64,000 nt of DNA, taken from contig JAIVFI010000026.1 of assembly GCA_025558095.1 (NCBI GenBank), positions 496,001 through 560,000 of the forward strand. Reading direction: 5' to 3'. Below the pieces are notes generated by a model. The model saw nothing but the letters and a program-made list of their open reading frames with translations, was not told the origin of the DNA and searched no databases. Source of the DNA: Hyaloraphidium curvatum. Taxonomy: Eukaryota > Monoblepharomycota > Hyaloraphidiomycetes > Hyaloraphidiales > Hyaloraphidiaceae. The position numbers were made by a program, and so were the translations under genes. Shown piece by piece: positions 1-10,155 of this stretch (the stretch's first letter is position 1; each line of letters begins with the position of its first letter).

Positions 1-746
1 TCCGCCCGGTCCCCTGGCCGTGGGCATCCCGGGCAAAGAGGTGAAATGAACCACCTCCCTTGCTCGTTTTCACAGATTGATTTGCCTCGCTGGATATTGC
101 TTCGTACCTTGTCCGGGCGGGCATCTTTGAACAGGCGGGGTGCGCCGGGCCTGGGCAGGCGGTGCTTACGCCCGGAGACCGTGGACGACGGCATCGAGTG
201 AACGAGATCTCCTAACCTAACCCTCTTTCTTTAGCAAATGATCGAGCACAAAGCAAGATCCAGGACATTATAGCGTTGGGCAGCTCATTCTCGCCCGACG
301 GGGGAAAGTGCGCCGTCACTGCCAGCCGCCGCGGCCGGCCAGCCGGCCGGGACGGACATGGGGGATTCGGCATCATATCATCGCAATAGAATCAATTTTC
401 TTTATTTCTCGTCAGTTCCAGGTGGAGCCCGCCTCATCTAGCTATACTAGCTCGGCTGCCGTGATCGAACGCGGTGGGGGTAAACAAACGACGCGCTGCC
501 GCGCGATCGGCCCGTCCTGCGTTCATCGGGGGGGACCCAGGCCCAGAAACCCGTCCTCCACGGTCGGGAGCCACCCATTGGTCGGTTGGGGGCGTGGCTT
601 GGGCAGACGCCGTCGTGCCGCGGAGAACGGGCCTCGACGCCGGACCACGGGCCCTGGACGCGTTCCTCCGGCCTCTTCCACCCTCCCCGCCCCGGACCAC
701 GCGTTTCCCCCCTTCCTCCCAACCCTCTCCCTCCCTTTTCAACCCC
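1..746. other. 5' flank, possible end of an upstream gene
   Basis: No convincing complete gene is visible. Around 211-234 there is a good intron 3' end: two overlapping CTAAC branch-like motifs, a pyrimidine run and an AG at 233-234. It is followed by a 12-codon open stretch ending in TAG at 271-273. This could be the last exon of a gene that begins outside the window, but the upstream exon cannot be recognised. The rest (about 274-746) is the leader region of the kinase gene that follows. Confidence 0.25.
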
Positions 747-1647
747 ATGCACGCCCCCACGACACCGATGGACCCCACCCCACCCCCGCAACCCGCCGCC
801 GACTTCCCCCACCAGGTCGCCGGCCACTCCGGCATCCTCCTCCTCCCCGACGGCACCCTCCTCAAGCCCTCCACCGGCACCGAGGCCGCGTTCTACGAGG
901 AATCGCGGTCCCACGGGGGGCTGGCGTCCTTGATGCCCGCGTACCACGGCACCGTCGTGCGGCCTTCCGACGGACCCGGGGGCGGGGACAAGGTGTACGT
1001 GAGGATGGACAACGCGCTGGCCCGCTTCAGGCGACCGTGCGTGCTGGATGTCAAGCTGGGGACGGTGCTGTACGACGCGTCGGCGGGGGAGGAGAAGAGG
1101 GAAAAGATGAGGAGGCAGGCGGCCGAGACGACTTCGCTCGCGACGGGGGTGAGGGTGTGCGGGATGAAGGTGGGCCCTGTTGGGGTGGAGATGCGCGACG
1201 GGGAGAGGCTGATTACCCCATCCCGGTCAGGTCTGGGACCCGGAGGCCGGGGAGGACGTGGCGGCCGAGCGGGACTGGTGCCGCAAGCTGACCCCCGAGC
1301 AGCTCCCGGGGGTGCTGCGGTCCTTCTTCTGCCTGCCGCGCTCGGGGGCCTTTGCCTACCGGCACCTGATCCCCGCCGTGGTTGCGCGGCTGAAAGAGGT
1401 CGAGAAGGCGTTCGAGGGGGACAGGGCGAGCCTGATCGCGAGCTCGGTGTTGGTCGCCTACGAGGGCGATCCCGGCGGGGCTGGGACACCCGGAGCCGCA
1501 CGGCCGGGAGAGGACGTCGAGGTGAAGTTGATCGACTTTGCGCACAGCAGGTTCCTGCGGCCGGACGAGGTGGCGGCGGACGAGGGGTACCTGTTCGGGC
1601 TGCGGACGCTGATCGGGATGCTGGAGGCGGCCTACGCCGGGCGTTGA
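747..1647 (+). CDS. inositol polyphosphate (multi)kinase, IPK family
   Basis: This is a member of the inositol polyphosphate kinase family, which phosphorylates soluble inositol phosphates with ATP. At 279 residues it is close to the small IPMK/Arg82 class rather than the large Kcs1 class. The CDS is exon 747-1169 and exon 1231-1647, split by a 61-bp GTGGGC...CAG intron. Family motifs are visible in order: PCVLDVKLGT (the PxxxDxKxG signature, about residues 94-103), a TS-x3-G-x-R-x2-GMKVW block across the splice site, SSVLVAYEGD (SSLL-type) and KLIDFAHS (the IDFA metal/ATP site). ATG 747 gives a short Pro-rich N terminus and is the first in-frame Met before the domain. Substrate class (IPMK versus IP6K) is inferred from size only. 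Confidence 0.9.
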
Positions 1648-1870
1648 TCCATTCATCTGATTATCTGCCTCGATTGCTTGGCGGCTGCCCGATTTCCCAT
1701 CTCCGTTCGGCGTGGGCCCGGTGTCCGTGTGCAGGCGCTCAGACTGGCGCGCGTGAGCGCCGCCCTTCCCCGCACACCCTGCCATCTTTCCCCCGCCGGC
1801 CCACCGGCCCATGCCGACCTAGCCCCGCCGCGCCACCGCGCTTAGCCTAGGCGGGCACGCCGCAGCCGCC

Positions 1871-3425
1871 ATGGGGCAGACGCTCTCGTGGGTGGCGGCG
1901 CGCGGGGAGCGGGCGCGGGCTGACCCCCCGCAGCGAGCCCGTGACGGAGAAGCACTCCGAGTCGGGCGGCGACAAGTTCCTCATGTTCGGCGCGTCGGCC
2001 ATGCAGGGCTGGCGGATCTCGATGGAGGACGCGCACACGGCCATCCTCGAGCTGGCGGAGGAGGGCGGCGGCACGCAGCCCGCAGAGTCCGAGGCCGCAA
2101 CGGCCGCCGCCGCCTTCCGCGGCGAGAGCGCCGCCACCGTCGGCGACCCCGAGCCGAAGCACCACTCGTTCTTTGCCGTGTACGACGGCCACGGCGGGCA
2201 GGCCGTCGCCATCGCCGCCGGCGCGAAGCTGCACCAGCGGATCGCCGCCACGGACGCGTTCAAGAAGGCCGACTACGCCGCGGCCATGCAGCAGGGCTTC
2301 CTGGCAATGGACGAGGAGCTCAAGCAAGGTGGGCGTTTTCTTGGCCCCTTTGCTGCCGGTTGCTGACCCCGAGCGACCCCGCCTGCGGTGCCAGACCCCG
2401 AGCTCATCCACGACCCCTCGGGCTGCACCGCCGTCGCCGCGCTCGTCGTCCACGAGACGCAGATGCTCTACGTCGCCAACGCAGGCGACTCGCGCGCCGT
2501 GCTCAGCGTGCAGGGCGAGGCCAAGCCCATGTCGTGGGACCACAAGCCCGGGAACCAGAGTACGTCCCCTTTGGCGGCGAGATCCGCCCCCGCAGACCTG
2601 ACCGTCCCCCGCCGCGCCGCCAGCCGAGGTCGCGCGGATCATCGCCGCCGGCGGCTTCGTCGAGTTCGGCCGCGTGAACGGCAACCTCGCCCTCTCGCGC
2701 GCCCTGGGCGACTTCGAGTTCAAGCAGAACCCCTCCATGCCGGCCGAGGAGCAGATCGTCACGGCCTTCCCGGACGTCGAGGTGCGCAAGATCGAGGCGG
2801 GCAAGGGGGGGCCGGTGGAGTTCCTGGTGCTCGCGTGCGACGGTGGGATGACCCGCCTGCGGGAGCGGCGGTCCCGAGGCTGACCCCGTTCCGCGTCCCG
2901 GGACCCGTCGGCGGCCAGGCATCTGGGACGTCATGTCGAACCAGGACGTGGTCAACTTCTGCAGGCGGCTGATCGCCGACGGCAAGGACCTCGACAAGAT
3001 CTGCGAGCTCCTCGTCCGTCCCCCCTCCCGCAGCCTCCTTACGTTCCCGCTGACCGCTCCCCGCGCCGCCGCAGATGGACCGCTGCCTCGCCCCCGACCG
3101 GAGAGCCTCGGAGCTGGGCGGCATCGGGTGCGACAACATGACCGTCGTCCTGGTTGCCTTCCTGGGCGGGCTGTCCCCCGAAGAATGGTGGCCCCCGCCG
3201 CGCACATCCCCGTTCGCTCCGATTGCTGACCACCGCGATGCAAACCCCGCTTTCAGGAGGAAGCAGATCAAGGAGCGCTACGACGCGGACCGCGCCGCCC
3301 GCGGCGCGGACGCGGACGCCACGGACGGCTCGGAGGACTACACGGACGACGACGGGGACGGCGAGGATGCGTCGGTTCCCGTGGGTCTCCCTGTTCCCCC
3401 CGGGATCCGCTGCCGGCGGTGCTGA
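1871..3425 (+). CDS. PP2C-type protein serine/threonine phosphatase
   Basis: This is a metal-dependent PP2C phosphatase of the fungal Ptc2/Ptc3 type, which removes phosphate from Ser/Thr in stress and checkpoint kinase pathways. The seven exons are 1871-1887, 1934-2328, 2395-2559, 2624-2842, 2919-3013, 3075-3187 and 3257-3425, giving 390 residues. Exon 1 encodes only MGQTLS, the conserved myristoylation-like start of this class. Motifs include SMEDAH, VYDGHGG, ANAGDSRAV, GRVNGNLALSRALGDFEFK, LACDGIWDVMS and GCDNMTV, so all metal-binding Asp motifs are present. Introns are 46-76 bp; the fifth donor is GTCCGT. The sixth intron (69 bp, 3188-3256) keeps the frame and could be retained. The acidic tail end is less certain because a later acceptor near 3490 could extend it by one or two codons. 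Confidence 0.93.
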
Positions 3426-3863
3426 CGATTTGCCCCCCCATTTCTTCCCTGCCCGCCTCGGCGGCGATGCGACGTGTGCGTGCGGCGAGGAGTAGAGGGC
3501 GCGCGGGACGGGGGAGGAGAACGACAGCTACGGGAGGCACGCGGAGTGAACCGGACCGTGTATCGGTATTGGCGGCGTAATGGAGATATCTTCGATGGGA
3601 CGTTGAGGTGGGGGGCGTGGCGGGCAAGGCGGGCGATACCGTGGGACGCCGGGGAAGCGCATCCGGCCCGCCCGTGCCGGCATCCGGTCCTGCATCCTCC
3701 GGATCCGTCGTTTGGCGGGCCTCGTCGGGCTATCCCTCTGTCCGCGGTCCCGAGGGTGATCGACGACTCGGGCGCGCGACAGTAGCTCCCCCAGCCTCCG
3801 CCTTTCGCCCGATTCGGCAAACGCCCTCCGATGCCCACCCCACCCCCCCGCCTCCCGGGCACG
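3426..3863. other. intergenic region
   Basis: This stretch holds the 3' flank of the PP2C gene and the promoter of the secreted-protein gene. A possible alternative PP2C 3' splice site lies near 3490. No other coding signal was supported. Confidence 0.5.
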
Positions 3864-4838
3864 ATGCCGCGACCACCACCTTCCCCCCTTCTTCATCTCC
3901 TCCCCCTCCTCCTCTTTGCGCTCGCCGCCCCCGCGCTCGCGCAGGGCGGCAACTCCACGGCGGCGGGCTTCGCGGCCGCGTGGCCGGGGGACGCCGCGGC
4001 GTGCGTCGCGGCGTGCAACGGGAGCCTGTACGTGCAGTGCGGCGGGCAGGATGTGGTGGGGGTGGGTTTTCCGCGCCGGGGGTGCCCGGTCCCGAAGTGG
4101 GGGAGAGATGGTGCTGACGCCCGCTCCCGCTGCATCGCACGCCCCGAACGGCGGCAAACAGTACTGCTACCAGCAGTGCACCGAGTGCGGCCGGCGGTGC
4201 GCGGCGTTCGGGGAGGAGCAGGCGTCGTGGGCGCGGAGGGGGGCGGGGGTGACGGCGGGCGACGTGAGGTGCAACTTCACGTGCGGCGCGGTGGTGGCCG
4301 TCGGTGGGGTGCCGCCGGATCCTTGTGGGTGTCCCGAAAGCGGGCCCGCGCGGGGCCGTTGGCTGACCTTTTGCCGTTCCTCGATGGTGTCGCCGTACCG
4401 CCCGTCGGGCTCGCTCCACCCGCCCGTGCAGACGGAGGATCGGGCTACGTGACCTACTCCCGCACCGCGTGGCACTCGTGCAATCTCGACACCCCGCGCC
4501 TGCGGGGCAACATCTGCGCCGCGCTGCTGCCCTACGCCTCGGGCCCGCCGCCGCCCTCGGAGGCGTGCCAGTACGTCGCCCGCTTCGCCAAGTTCCCCTT
4601 CCTCGACTACCGGAGGACGAGCAGCAGGGGGTGGTGCTGCGGGACCAAGCTGGGGAGCTGCGTGGCGGATTCGGGGGGGCCGAGGTGCGACACGGCGAGG
4701 GCGGAGGGGTACTGGGGGGAGAGCTGCTGCGACTCGGCGTACATGAAGAGGCTGGCGGCGGGGAGCGCGGCGGGACGGGCGGCGGGGGCTGTCGGGGGGA
4801 TGCTGGCGGCCGTGGTGGGGCTGGCCGTGCTCCTGTGA
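3864..4838 (+). CDS. cysteine-rich secreted, probably GPI-anchored protein
   Basis: Not assigned to a known family. The predicted 255-residue protein is encoded by exons 3864-4061, 4162-4324 and 4432-4838. It starts with a clear signal peptide (a Leu-rich core after MPRPPPSP, cleavage near ALAQ). The mature part has many paired cysteines, including YCYQQCTECGRRC, RGWCCGTKLGSC and GESCCDSAY. It ends in a Gly/Ala spacer and a hydrophobic tail (MLAAVVGLAVLL) with no basic residues after it, as in GPI-attachment signals. It is therefore probably at the cell wall or plasma membrane and disulfide-stabilised. The two introns (100 and 107 bp) are longer than usual here and their borders are inferred from frame and GTGGGT donors. 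A WSC-like or CFEM-like domain was considered, but the cysteine spacing does not clearly fit either. Confidence 0.65.
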   Translation: MPRPPPSPLLHLLPLLLFALAAPALAQGGNSTAAGFAAAWPGDAAACVAACNGSLYVQCGGQDVVGVGFPRRGCPVPKWGRDGADARSRCIARPERRQTVLLPAVHRVRPAVRGVRGGAGVVGAEGGGGDGGRREVQLHVRRGGGRRWGAAGSLWVSRKRARAGPLADLLPFLDGVAVPPVGLAPPARADGGSGYVTYSRTAWHSCNLDTPRLRGNICAALLPYASGPPPPSEACQYVARFAKFPFLDYRRTSSRGWCCGTKLGSCVADSGGPRCDTARAEGYWGESCCDSAYMKRLAAGSAAGRAAGAVGGMLAAVVGLAVLL

Positions 4839-5079
4839 GGGGGGGTGGCAAGGAGGTGATGACGAGGATGACGCGTCACCCGCCGGCGCCTGCGCTGCCG
4901 CGTGTAGATAGCCCATCTAGACGTATTTGCATTGCCGCGCCGAGCGATCCCGTCGTCCCCAGCCGCGGAGCAGGGCGTCCCTGGATCCCGCCCGACGCGC
5001 CACCAGGCACTCCCTGAACCCCGCGATCGGATCAGGGTCCCCGGTTCGCGCCCCAACCTCCGTCGACCGGCGGCGCGCG

Positions 5080-6402
5080 ATGGCCGAGTCGCCCCGGCGG
5101 CGGCACGCGCGGTCGTCCAGCGACCCGCCTGCGTACTACGCGCCGGTGTGGCCGTTCCTGTTCCGCGAGGGCGCGCCGAGCGCGAGCCCCGAGAGGAGCC
5201 CCGAGCGCGATGCGCCGGGCGAGGCGGGGGACGAGCCGCCCGGCGTGCGGTCGCCGGGGCGCACGGCGCGGATGGACGCGGTGTCGGGGCTGATGGACCT
5301 GGCGGGCGGGCGGTTCGCGGGGCCGGGGGGAGGCGCCCCCTCGTCGTCCCCGCCGTCGGGCTCGCCCGTCCCGCCGGCCGGCTACCTGGCGCACCACCGC
5401 AACTCGGCCGACTCGCTGTCGCCGCTGCAGTCGCTCGCCGCAGTCTCCGCGCAGCTCGCCCCGCGCGGCCGCGCCGGCCCCGCGCGCTCCTCGACCGGCG
5501 ACGCCCTCTTCTCAAACATCCGCTTCCCGACCGTCGCCACGCTGCCCGTCGCCATCGCGCCCCGCGGCACCGGCACCGGCACCGGCACCGGCAGGGGCAA
5601 GAAGGGCTCGTCGTCGCCCGCCGCCGGCTCGTCCCCGCTCGGCCAGGGCGACCCGGACGGCCGCGGCGTGCTGGCAAAGCGCATGCGCGAGGACGACGCG
5701 ATGCGGCCCAGGCGCACGCCCAGCGTGTCCTCCTTCGCCAGCTTCCAGTCGGGCGCGGACGACTTCGGCCCCGCCGCCGCCGTCGACCGCGTCGCCTCGG
5801 GCTCCTCCATCGCGCGCGAGGCCGTCCCCGCCCCCGGCGGGCTGGACGTCGCGTCCCTCGACATCTCGGGCCGGCAGTCGTTCCCATCGGGGACCGGCGG
5901 GAACGCCCGCCCGGCATCGTACCACTCGGGCTCCTCCCGCGGCGACGTGCCCCCCCCGGCCCCGCGCACGCCGTACGAGCTGCTGGACCGCGAGCTGGCC
6001 CAGCTGTCCCCGCTGCTGCCGCCCGGCCCGCGCGCGCGCCTCTTGTTTGGCTACGCGTTCGGCGCGGACCGGTCGGCGGCGGGGATGGCGGACCCCGGGT
6101 TGGATCCGAGGGAGGCGCGGTGGAGGGCCGAGCGGGCGTGGGACGCGCTGGGGTGGTGGTTCGGCCGTGCCGGTGGGGGCGGGGGAGGGGGAGGGGAGGG
6201 GATGGAGGTGGACGAGGACGAGGAGGACCTGGTGCAGGGGCTGCGGTGGATGGCGGCGCAGAGGCCCGATGTCTGGGGGAGGGGAGGCGAGGGGCCCCCG
6301 GGCGAGACGATGGGGGGCGGGCAGACGATGGGGGTCGGGCAGGAGGGAAGCCAGGGGACGGTGGGGACGCCGCCGGGGCAGGGGCTGCCGCCGAGGAGGT
6401 GA
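5080..6402 (+). CDS. hypothetical protein, largely disordered
   Basis: Unrecognised. This is a single-exon frame of 440 residues starting at ATG 5080 (MAESPRRRHARSS). Most of it is Ser/Pro/Ala/Gly-rich and looks disordered. It includes a TG dipeptide run around 5567-5594, a basic patch (LAKRMRED), and a likely folded helical segment near residues 305-370 (TPYELLDRELAQLSPLL ... ERAWDALGWWFG). The C terminus has a Gly run followed by an acidic stretch (MEVDEDEEDLVQ). The composition suggests a regulatory or nuclear protein, but no domain supports this. Frame consistency over 1.3 kb and codon use like the neighbours support it as coding. Confidence 0.6.
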   Translation: MAESPRRRHARSSSDPPAYYAPVWPFLFREGAPSASPERSPERDAPGEAGDEPPGVRSPGRTARMDAVSGLMDLAGGRFAGPGGGAPSSSPPSGSPVPPAGYLAHHRNSADSLSPLQSLAAVSAQLAPRGRAGPARSSTGDALFSNIRFPTVATLPVAIAPRGTGTGTGTGRGKKGSSSPAAGSSPLGQGDPDGRGVLAKRMREDDAMRPRRTPSVSSFASFQSGADDFGPAAAVDRVASGSSIAREAVPAPGGLDVASLDISGRQSFPSGTGGNARPASYHSGSSRGDVPPPAPRTPYELLDRELAQLSPLLPPGPRARLLFGYAFGADRSAAGMADPGLDPREARWRAERAWDALGWWFGRAGGGGGGGGEGMEVDEDEEDLVQGLRWMAAQRPDVWGRGGEGPPGETMGGGQTMGVGQEGSQGTVGTPPGQGLPPRR

Positions 6403-6603
6403 TGCCCGCGGGGTGGGTGGGGGGAGGACGAGCGGCGGGGGCAGGGGGAGCGGGTGGGGGAGAGCTTCGTCGGGCACGGTGGACGTTGAGGGAATCAATT
6501 GCATGCATGCGATCTTGGGCGGAGCGTCCTTGGGAGACGGGTTGAGGCGGGCACGCGTCGAAAGTTCCACCCCGGAACGCCGCCAACGCCCCCCGAGCGG
6601 ACG

Positions 6604-8119
6604 ATGGACGGGGTGCTCTCGCCGGCGGAGCGCCTGGCGCTGTTCCCGGCCCCGCTGCCCGAGCCGCGGCTGCTGCTCCCGGCCGCCCCCGAGGACGCGA
6701 AAGAGGAGCAGCCCGATTCCGCGCCCCTCGATTCGGCCGCCCTGCTCTCCTCGCTGCCCTCGCCTCTCCGACAACTTACGGCCGCCCAGCTGTTCATGGC
6801 GGCGCGTTACCTTGGCGGCTTCGACCGCGTGATGTCCACGACGTTCGCGCCGTCGACCGCCGTCGCGGCCGGGCTCGCGACGCTGGCGCAGCCGTCGCCG
6901 TTCTCGACAAAGACGCTGGCCGTCGGCATCGCCGGGTGCTGCCTGAGCGCCGCAGTGACCGTGGCGCTCTCCCTCTCGGGCGTCGTGCACCGCGGGCGCT
7001 TCTTCAGGCCCGCACGCGGGGCAGGCGACCTCTCGGGGCACCCGCTGGCCGTGTTTGCGCGGTGGAAGCAGCTGGAATGTTCCGGGAGCGCGGACGGCGA
7101 GGATGCCACGAAGCACCCCCAGACTATGCTAAGGCACGTGGAGCGCGACCCGGACTGCCCGTGCTCGCTCCCGTCGTGCGCGGGCGGGTTCCCGGCGCGC
7201 GCGGGCTGGCTCCGTCTGGCGGACCTCGCCATCCGCATCGGGCTGCTGTATGGCGGCATTGTCTTCATCTGGTTCACGCCCGCGTTCACCCTCGCGTGGT
7301 ACACGTGGTCGCACACCGGCCCCCGCGCTGTTCACGGCCCTGAGCGGTGGGTTCTCCGCGGCTTCGTGGCTCCGCGGCGCCTGGGGCTGACCACATCCGC
7401 CGGCAGTGGTCAGCGGTTTCGTCCTCGTCGTGTGCGTGTCGATCGCCTCGACTTCCTACAGCTTCCCGGCCCTGGAGCTCTCCCGGCGCCTGCAGACCCG
7501 CGCGCTCTCGGACGCCCTGTTGGAGTTCCTCGCACGGAGCGAGCGCGAGCTCGCTTCCTCCACCCAATCGGCAAATCCCCGCCTCCCGGAGCCCTACGAG
7601 CACCTATGCGCGCAGCTCCAGCTCCTCCGCGAATCGCGCTTCCCCAACTTCTCCACCTCCCGCGCCACCATCCTCCTCCATTTCGCCATCCCCTGCATCG
7701 TCATCGTCTCCAACATCGGCGCCGGCTCCTGCGTGCCCCTCTGGCCGGCGCTGATCCTGCTGTACGGCGGCGCGGTCGCGTTCCGCGACCTGCACGCGGT
7801 GGCGGCGAGCAACGGGCAGGCCGAGAGCGCCGCCGCGGTGCTCCGCCAGGGCGCGAGGGAGTCGCGTTCGCTCCTGGCGCGGTACCCTCCCGGCCCCGCG
7901 GCGTCGCGGCTGGCGCACCACGCCGCATTGATGGATTCCCTGGCGACCGCGGGGGGGAGGGCGAGGTGGCTTTGGTTCGAGCCCGGGGCGGGGGCGGCGC
8001 GGGGGGCGGGGGCGGCGCGGGCGGCGGGGCTGGCGGCGTTCACGGTCGCGGTGGGGTTGTGGAGCGTGTTGAGGGCGGGAGGGGTGTACCTGACGCCCGA
8101 GATTGCGTGCTGGGGGTGA
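6604..8119 (+). CDS. polytopic membrane protein, 7TM family member 1
   Basis: This is a predicted 482-residue membrane protein with about seven hydrophobic segments and one of four related loci in this window. Exons are 6604-7346 and about 7414-8119; the donor/acceptor choice (67-bp intron) is the least certain point. Shared family features are an N-terminal acidic/Pro-rich tail, a Cys motif after TM2 (HVERDPDCPCSLPSC), a long amphipathic stretch between TM6 and TM7 containing HHAALMDSL, and a final TM7 (AVGLWSVLRAGGVYLTPEIAC). The TM6-loop-TM7 arrangement resembles the 7TM ion-channel/gustatory-receptor-like superfamily, which is a structural inference only. Function is unknown. A tract rich in GAGAARGAGAAR precedes TM7. 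Confidence 0.7.
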
Positions 8120-8323
8120 CGAGCACGCGGCGCCTCTGACGGAGCTAGGCAAATCTACGGTGCGAGCAATGAACGGGGCCCAAGTGATCAACGGACAATC
8201 GGCAATGGACAGTTTCGGACAAAGAATAGAATCGCAAAGCAAGATAGTGCCGTTTCTACCGGCGACAGTGCTGGGCCTCTTCACCTCCGCTGCCCCCTAT
8301 CGCCAACCGCACCCCGCCCGTCT

Positions 8324-9475
8324 TCACTCCCCCCTGGCGACCCTGAAGCAGCTCCCGAGGAACTCCGCCGCGAACCCGAGCGCCTCCTCCGCGCGCTTCT
8401 TCACCAGCGGGTCGTCGAAGTTGCCGCGGGCCGTGGACCAGCCGTGCCGTACGCTGCACGCGGGGAACGTCAAATGGGCGGGGTCGCGGCCGGGCGTGGG
8501 AAGGCGAAGGACGCACTCGGTGAACACCTTGAGCGGGACGGGGTCGAACTCGAAGGTCTTGGCGCGCGGGATGTGCGCGTTCTTCTTCAGCGCGGCATGG
8601 AACTCGGTCTGTCCCCGGGGTCGGATGGTCAGCAAGGCAGCTTCCTCGCTTGGGATGGCGGACGCACGAAGTCGCCGTCGTCGATCGCGCTCGGCAGCGA
8701 GGCGAGCGGCGTGCGGACGAGCTCGGCTTCCGGGGTCGGCAGCAGGGCGGGGTGGACCCCGACGACGCCGCAGAGGAAGGGGGCAAAGTCCTGGGAGGCC
8801 TTGACGGTGATGTAGCCGCCTGGAGGGGAGTTGGTGGAGGTTTCGGTGATACAGGAGCGCTCGGCGCCCACATGGACTGACCGTAGCAGAAGCCGACTAT
8901 GCCCACGTGCTCGACGCCGCGCTTCTTGAGCCACGCAAACACGTTCTCGAGGTCTTTCTTAACCACGGTGTCGTAGTTCCCTCCGCCGCCAAAGATGTAC
9001 GCGACGAGCTCTGTCCGGGAAGCTGTCGGCCTCCGTTCGCCGTCCTCCCGCGGCGCTCCGACCCACCTGCCATGAGGCTGTTCTTGAGCCCCATCGCGTT
9101 TCTATCCGACGGATCCACCCCGTCCGGAACAGCCGGCTCGTGCGCCCCCGCGCCCCCGAAATCGAACCTCTCGGCCGGGAAGGGCACCCCCCTAAACACG
9201 TCGGGCATGACCGCCACCCTCCCCGACGCCTTCGCCAAAAAATCGCACGCCATCTTGTTCTGCGGCGCGCCGTGTCCCAGGATGTCGTAGATGGCCACGA
9301 TGGCCTCCTTGGTGTTCTCAGCCGAGGGTGGTTCCGCGACGTAGGTGTCCAGGTCGCCCAGGCGCTCCGTGCGGCCCGCGGGGGTGTAGGCGGTGACGGG
9401 GACCACGACGGGGTTTGGGGCCGTCTGGCCATCGCCGGAGCCGCAGCATGCGGCGGGGAGGACCGAGGCAGACAT
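8324..9475 (-). CDS. dienelactone hydrolase family protein
   Basis: This is an alpha/beta hydrolase of the dienelactone hydrolase class, cytosolic with no signal peptide, 303 residues. Five exons read right to left are 9475-9067, 9010-8882, 8819-8668, 8608-8517 and 8453-8324, with introns of 56, 62, 59 and 63 bp. Motifs visible are IYDILGHGAPQNK near the N terminus, the nucleophile elbow GFCYGG (Cys nucleophile, as in true DLH) spanning the second splice site, the GVHPALL segment, the acid region SAIDDGDF, and the catalytic His in VRHGWSTARGNFDDPLVKKRAEEAL. Splicing restores each motif exactly, which supports the model. DLH enzymes hydrolyse dienelactones in aromatic degradation; many fungal paralogs have unknown substrates. 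It is convergent with the 7TM gene. Confidence 0.9.
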
Positions 9476-10155
9476 GTCTCCCACGAGGTGGCGGCGGGCC
9501 GATCGCTGAGAGGTGCTGGAACGCGCATGCAGAGTCTGCCTAAAGGGTCTTGTCTGGTTCTTCTGTGTCATTTGTTTCGTCGAATTCCACCCCATCCACA
9601 CCGGATTCGGCGTTCTTCGCGACGGCATGGTCGGCTTCGTACGAGAGTTCGTACGCTTCGCTCGCGCAGGACCAGCCTAGGTCACAAATGCGTCGGCGGG
9701 CTTCAGGGTTGGGCCACGCAGAGGAACGACTCGTTGGTGGATGCAGGCCTGGCTCCTCAATCACCGCCATCAGCGCAAGCGCGCTGAGTTGCTGCTGCCG
9801 TCCCGCGCACGCACGCCTCGAATCCTGGCCATCCGGCCCAACAAACGATCAAATCCGAAGACCGGCAATACAGAACGCGAGTGGATCGGGAGTGAGCTTA
9901 GCCGCAAGGTCCCTTTGAATGTCTAGTGCAGGCTTACCGCAAGGCACAGGCCCCGTTGCCGATCGATTCGAGTCCCGAAGACGGCCACGGAGGGCTCGTC
10001 GCAGACCCGGATGGCCCATCACAACCACGTGGCATCATCGTACGCGCGGTTCGGAGCGAACAGATGCAAATTCGTTTGCGATCCGAGGTGGCGATTGGAT
10101 CGTGACTGACTTGACTGACTTGGGCTGGTGCCTCCCAACTCCCCCTCGTCCCGCG
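9476..10155. other. intergenic region (divergent promoters)
   Basis: This is the shared upstream region between the dienelactone hydrolase (minus) and the Sel1-SH3-RING gene (plus). Several 60-120-codon open frames exist on both strands, but none shows a motif. It is visibly less GC-rich than the flanking genes, as expected for a promoter region. Confidence 0.5.

Noticed and set aside
474-1850. 458-codon continuous frame through the inositol kinase region
   Set aside because: After 1169 it leaves the conserved kinase sequence; splicing 1170-1230 restores the SSLL and IDFA motifs in another frame.
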